64,000 nt of DNA from Pseudomonas sp. HR96. Lineage in GTDB: Bacteria > Pseudomonadota > Gammaproteobacteria > Pseudomonadales > Pseudomonadaceae. Of the stretch, positions 61,071-64,000 are shown one piece after another. The DNA lies in assembly GCF_034059295.1 (NCBI RefSeq), contig NZ_CP139141.1, forward strand, positions 4,199,001 through 4,263,000, read 5' to 3'. The first letter of the stretch is position 1. Each line of letters opens with the position of its first letter. Made by a program: the position numbers and the translations under genes. The notes beneath the pieces were generated by a model. The model ran no database searches. It was not told the DNA's origin and saw only the letters and a program-made list of their open reading frames with translations.

Positions 61071-62160
61071 GTTCGACTTCCTTGATGAGGGACAGAGGCG
61101 CAGCCAGGCCGTGGTAGCTGCCCAATTCGATACGGATGGACGCGTGCTCGGGGTGGCGCGCGGCGTGGTCGCTCAGGCCGAGGACGGCAGTCATGCCGAG
61201 CAGCAGGCCAGGCGCGCCGATGATCGGCAGCGGCAGGCAGCGCAGCGGCAGGTGCAACTGCAGGCGTGCGCTGCAACGCCAGCCCAGATAGACCCGCAGC
61301 AGCACCAGCAAGTCGCTGTGCAGGGGCTGGCCCGGCAGCCAGCCGCGGGCCTGCGCGCGGTCGTCGGTGAACAATTGGACGAGGATCTGGCTGTTGACGT
61401 CCACGCCCTCGCCGCCGATGGGAATGCCGTCGCCAAGGATCACCGGGTGCGCACGCGACAAGCTCGGCGCCGGCACCAGGCGCATCGGCAGCGGCTGATG
61501 GGCCTGCACCGCCACGCCAGTGCCGGGCGCCAGCAGGTCGACCAGCGCGCCGACGCCTTCGGCATTGCGCGTGGGCAGGCGCATCACCCCCAGCAGCGCG
61601 AGAAAGCGCGAGACCGGCGTGGCGATGTGGCTGGCCGTGCCGGGAATGCCCAGGCCGACCAGCCCCAGCAGGCAGCGCGAGGTCGCATCGCGCCCCCCTG
61701 CCTCGAACGACGCCGGGTACGAGTACTTGCGCCAGATGCGATAGAACTGGGTGAAGATCCGGTGGTTGAAGATGTCCAGAAACGCCTCGAGTGCCTCATG
61801 GCCCTCGACGCCCTGGGCGATGTCCTCGACGTAGTCCGAAGGCAGCGGCGAGTCGACGCCATACAGGCCCAGCAGCCAGGTGCGCACGGTGGCCGGCCGC
61901 GCGGGATGGCCTGGCGGGTATTCCAGCGAGTGCAGCTCGCTGGCCGCGAAGGCCAGGCCGCGATGCGGCTTGAAACGCACCGGATCGTCGGCCGGCGATG
62001 CACTGCTGCCCAGCGGTGCACTGCCGGGCACGGCGCGTTCGAGCAGTTGGCAGAACCGGTACAGGTTGGCTTCGCTGATGCCAGGCCCCAGCTGCTCGAG
62101 CACGCCACTGGCATTCAGCCGGGAATGTGCTGACTGTGATTTTCTGTCCATCGAAGGCAT
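61057..62160 (-). CDS. tssG: T6SS baseplate protein TssG
   Basis: A 367-residue baseplate wedge protein. TssG features: ANLYRFCQLLERAV near the start, VRFKPHRGLAFAASEL, FLDIFNHRIFTQFYRIWRKY, and LGLVGLGIPG. It forms the TssE-TssF-TssG wedge. The ATG at 62160 overlaps the 3' end of tssF by 46 bp, as often seen for this pair; an ATG three codons later is an alternative. Confidence 0.9.
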   Translation of the reverse strand: MPSMDRKSQSAHSRLNASGVLEQLGPGISEANLYRFCQLLERAVPGSAPLGSSASPADDPVRFKPHRGLAFAASELHSLEYPPGHPARPATVRTWLLGLYGVDSPLPSDYVEDIAQGVEGHEALEAFLDIFNHRIFTQFYRIWRKYSYPASFEAGGRDATSRCLLGLVGLGIPGTASHIATPVSRFLALLGVMRLPTRNAEGVGALVDLLAPGTGVAVQAHQPLPMRLVPAPSLSRAHPVILGDGIPIGGEGVDVNSQILVQLFTDDRAQARGWLPGQPLHSDLLVLLRVYLGWRCSARLQLHLPLRCLPLPIIGAPGLLLGMTAVLGLSDHAARHPEHASIRIELGSYHGLAAPLSLIKEVEHVHY

Positions 62161-63884
62161 TTTCCAGAGGGTTGCAGGATCAGCGTGAGCTGGTTGAACA
62201 GGTGCACATCGGCATAGATGGCAAAGAAGCGGCTGAGCATTTCACCAAACAGGCAGATGTCGCCTTCGCCGAGAAAGCCGTTGCTGTCGAGGGTCACCTG
62301 AATGTCCACGCCGCGCTTGACGAAGTTCTTCTCCAAGCGCTGGATCAGCGCGTGGCGCACCTGGAGAATCGCCGCGAGCTGGCGGCGATTGGCCTCGCAA
62401 CCGCTCCAGTCATACAGCGCCAGGGTGCCGCGCAAGACCTCGGCGTTGTCCATCATCGACAGGTAGGTGGAGCCCAGGTGGCTGAGCACGCGCCAGTGAA
62501 AGCGGTCGCGGCTGGGCGGGTAGCACGGCAACGTCGGCGCGCACAGGTTGCGCACGCGCAGCCCGCTCTGGCCAGGCTTGACCGCCGTGTCGAGCAGGGT
62601 GCTGCCCAAGGCCTTGCGCGGCAGCAGGCCGTTGGTCCCGGTCAGGTGCAGGGACAGGCTGTGGTTCACACCCAGGCTGTCGCGGTCGAAACCATCGCCG
62701 CCAAGCACCAGCCAGGTGTCGTGCAAACCCGCCACGTTGCGCTTGAGCCGGGTGTGGAAATAGCGTTCGGGCGCCGCCTCGCGGAGCATGCCACCCTTGT
62801 GCCGGAAACTGCTGAAGGGCACGTATGGCTGAAGCCCACCGTCGAGTGCCGAACTGACCCCATCCACTGAAAAGATCTCGGTATGGCCGTCCTGCAGGCG
62901 CATCGGCCGCAGCAGGTATTCGCTCTGCTGCGGCCCCAGGGTCAAGGGGTCGGCCTCCAGGGCGAACAGGTTGATCACCGGCACCGCATGCAGGCGCAGG
63001 TTCGCCGCCTCCAGCGGCAACTCGTCGGGCCACGACTCGTTGAGCACCACTTCCAGCTCGAAGCCGCTCGGTTGCCCACCGAGGTCGAGGTGCTCGAGGC
63101 CGCGCAGGGTCACGAACATGAATTTCGGGCGAAAGGTGAAGTACTCGAGCAGCAGCTGATAGCCGCTGAACGCGCCCTTGGCCAGCGGCCACAGGCGCTC
63201 GTGCTCGGCAAAGCCGCTGGCCACGAACGATGCCTCGGTGGCCCGGCGCCGGGGTTCGCCGGGCAGGCGCAGATGAATCGCCTGGGTCTGCAGGGTCAAG
63301 GCGCGGTGCAAGGCGCTGGCGATCGGCGCATCGGCGTGCAGGTAGAACGACAGGTCCGCCAGCGGCACCTGCTGCCAGTCGGCCCGCGCACCGCAGGTAA
63401 AACCCAGGCGCAGCAGCGAGCGGCCATCGGGCTCGCGCGCCACCTGCAGGCTGTCCAGCTGCAGCGGCCGCAACAGCGTGTCGCGGGTGGTGGTGTACTG
63501 GCAGCGGGTCTGCGCCGGGCCGATCGGCTGCGAGAGCACGGCGAAGCCCTTGCTGATCGGCTCGCACTGCTTCATGCGCTGCAGATCGGGCCGCAACTCG
63601 ACCACCGACAGCGACGGAATCGCCCGCAGGTAGTGCGGCCACAACAGGCTGACCAGACCTTCGGTCAATTCCGGCAGATCATCGTCGAGCTTCTCGCGCA
63701 GGCGCCCCATCAAGAACGCGAAGCCCTCGAACAGGCGCTCCACATAAGGGTCGCGCGCACCCGGTTGGTCCATGTGCAAATAGGCGGCGCGGTCGGGGAA
63801 GGCTTCGGCGAACTCCTGGCCGGCCTCGCGCAGATAACGCATCTCGGCATCGAAATAGCGCAAGGTCAGGTTTTCATCTTTCAT
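62115..63884 (-). CDS. tssF: T6SS baseplate protein TssF
   Basis: A 589-residue baseplate wedge protein. The hallmark N-terminus (LTLRYFDAEMRYLREAGQEF, then HMDQPGARDPYVERLFEGFAFL) and the ELTEGLVSLLWPHYLRAIPS segment are clear, with the family C-terminus around FFAIYADVHLFNQLTL. I use the ATG at 63884, which overlaps the upstream gene stop (TGATG), over the GTG at 63887. Followed by tssG in the usual overlapping order. Confidence 0.92.
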   Translation of the reverse strand: MKDENLTLRYFDAEMRYLREAGQEFAEAFPDRAAYLHMDQPGARDPYVERLFEGFAFLMGRLREKLDDDLPELTEGLVSLLWPHYLRAIPSLSVVELRPDLQRMKQCEPISKGFAVLSQPIGPAQTRCQYTTTRDTLLRPLQLDSLQVAREPDGRSLLRLGFTCGARADWQQVPLADLSFYLHADAPIASALHRALTLQTQAIHLRLPGEPRRRATEASFVASGFAEHERLWPLAKGAFSGYQLLLEYFTFRPKFMFVTLRGLEHLDLGGQPSGFELEVVLNESWPDELPLEAANLRLHAVPVINLFALEADPLTLGPQQSEYLLRPMRLQDGHTEIFSVDGVSSALDGGLQPYVPFSSFRHKGGMLREAAPERYFHTRLKRNVAGLHDTWLVLGGDGFDRDSLGVNHSLSLHLTGTNGLLPRKALGSTLLDTAVKPGQSGLRVRNLCAPTLPCYPPSRDRFHWRVLSHLGSTYLSMMDNAEVLRGTLALYDWSGCEANRRQLAAILQVRHALIQRLEKNFVKRGVDIQVTLDSNGFLGEGDICLFGEMLSRFFAIYADVHLFNQLTLILQPSGKCLRWTENHSQHIPG

Positions 63885-64000
63885 CACGACTCCTCCATCG
63901 ACAGGTACTCACCACTCACCGCCGAGGTCTGAAAAATCTGCTCCGGCAGTTTGAAGCCACGCAGCTTGAGCAGCGCCAAGGGCCCGTGGCCCAGATCGGT
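63884..64000 (-). CDS. C-terminus of a T6SS-linked gene (partial)
   Basis: Partial gene at the right edge: 38 codons ending TSAVSGEYLSMEES, preceded by GPLALLKLRGFKLPEQIFQ. The stop overlaps the tssF start by one base, so it belongs to the same operon. The fragment is too short to name; it is not clearly TssC, TssB, Hcp or TssA. Confidence 0.5.
   Translation of the reverse strand, partial: TDLGHGPLALLKLRGFKLPEQIFQTSAVSGEYLSMEES

Overview
The window is high-GC, densely packed Gammaproteobacterial chromosome that reads as Pseudomonas, most likely the P. putida group. This rests on the combination of gene families (PepN, DUF2797, YeaC/DUF1315, NadK, DUF1853, FadH, the DUF1302/DUF1329/YCF48/MMPL set, a PA4872-type oxaloacetate decarboxylase, FecI/FecR with TonB receptors, a type VI secretion cluster) and on abundant REP-like repeats of the GTGGGAGGGGC...GCCCC type. 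Species is inference; no rRNA or tRNA was seen.

Layout. 1-2.4 kb: 3' end of sbcC, a tiny secreted protein, a periplasmic lactonase-family beta-propeller and a small conserved gene. 2.5-5.2 kb: noncoding array A, about six near-identical ~380-bp tandem units made of inverted REP-like pairs. 5.2-12.0 kb: a divergent sugar-acid locus (MFS importer, GguC/AraD1-type dehydratase and alpha-ketoglutarate semialdehyde dehydrogenase on minus; IlvD/Edd aldonate dehydratase and FCD-type GntR regulator on plus) that would convert L-arabonate-like acids to 2-oxoglutarate, with a 13-bp palindromic candidate operator between the two arms. 12.0-18.9 kb: a four-gene minus-strand envelope/export operon (DUF1302, DUF1329, YCF48-like, MMPL/RND exporter) behind a good sigma-54 promoter match. 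19.4-29.7 kb: housekeeping genes pepN, DUF2797, yeaC-like, a TPR / membrane / AAA+ trio, metallophosphoesterase, nadK, DUF1853 and cytochrome b561. 30.3-35.5 kb: PLP deaminase, fadH, mgsA and a MocR regulator.

35.5-41.4 kb: a compact seven-gene minus-strand operon (SDR, unrecognised 399-aa protein, membrane desaturase, 2OG-Fe(II) oxygenase, EamA exporter, SAM methyltransferase, 97-aa protein). It has the make-up of a small-molecule biosynthesis-and-export pathway and is the best candidate for an undescribed system. 41.6-47.9 kb: a cysteine-free nitrilase-fold protein overlapping an AraC regulator, a DUF2242 lipoprotein, DUF2938, oxaloacetate decarboxylase and DUF2252.

47.9-51.6 kb: a repeat hot spot. 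Three 126-bp tandem copies lead into a RAYT (REP-associated tyrosine transposase) gene whose stop codon lies inside the repeat. Next comes array B (~393-bp units), interrupted by a complete IS150-like IS3-family element (49850-51316) with a 3-bp target duplication TCT. Removing the IS restores the 393-bp period. 51.7-59.9 kb: FecI/FecR, a divergent SDR/XRE pair, and two paralogous TonB-dependent siderophore receptors, one with a signalling domain, with Fur-box-like sites. 60.1-64.0 kb: T6SS genes tssE, tssJ, tssG and tssF and the end of another gene, in a non-standard order.
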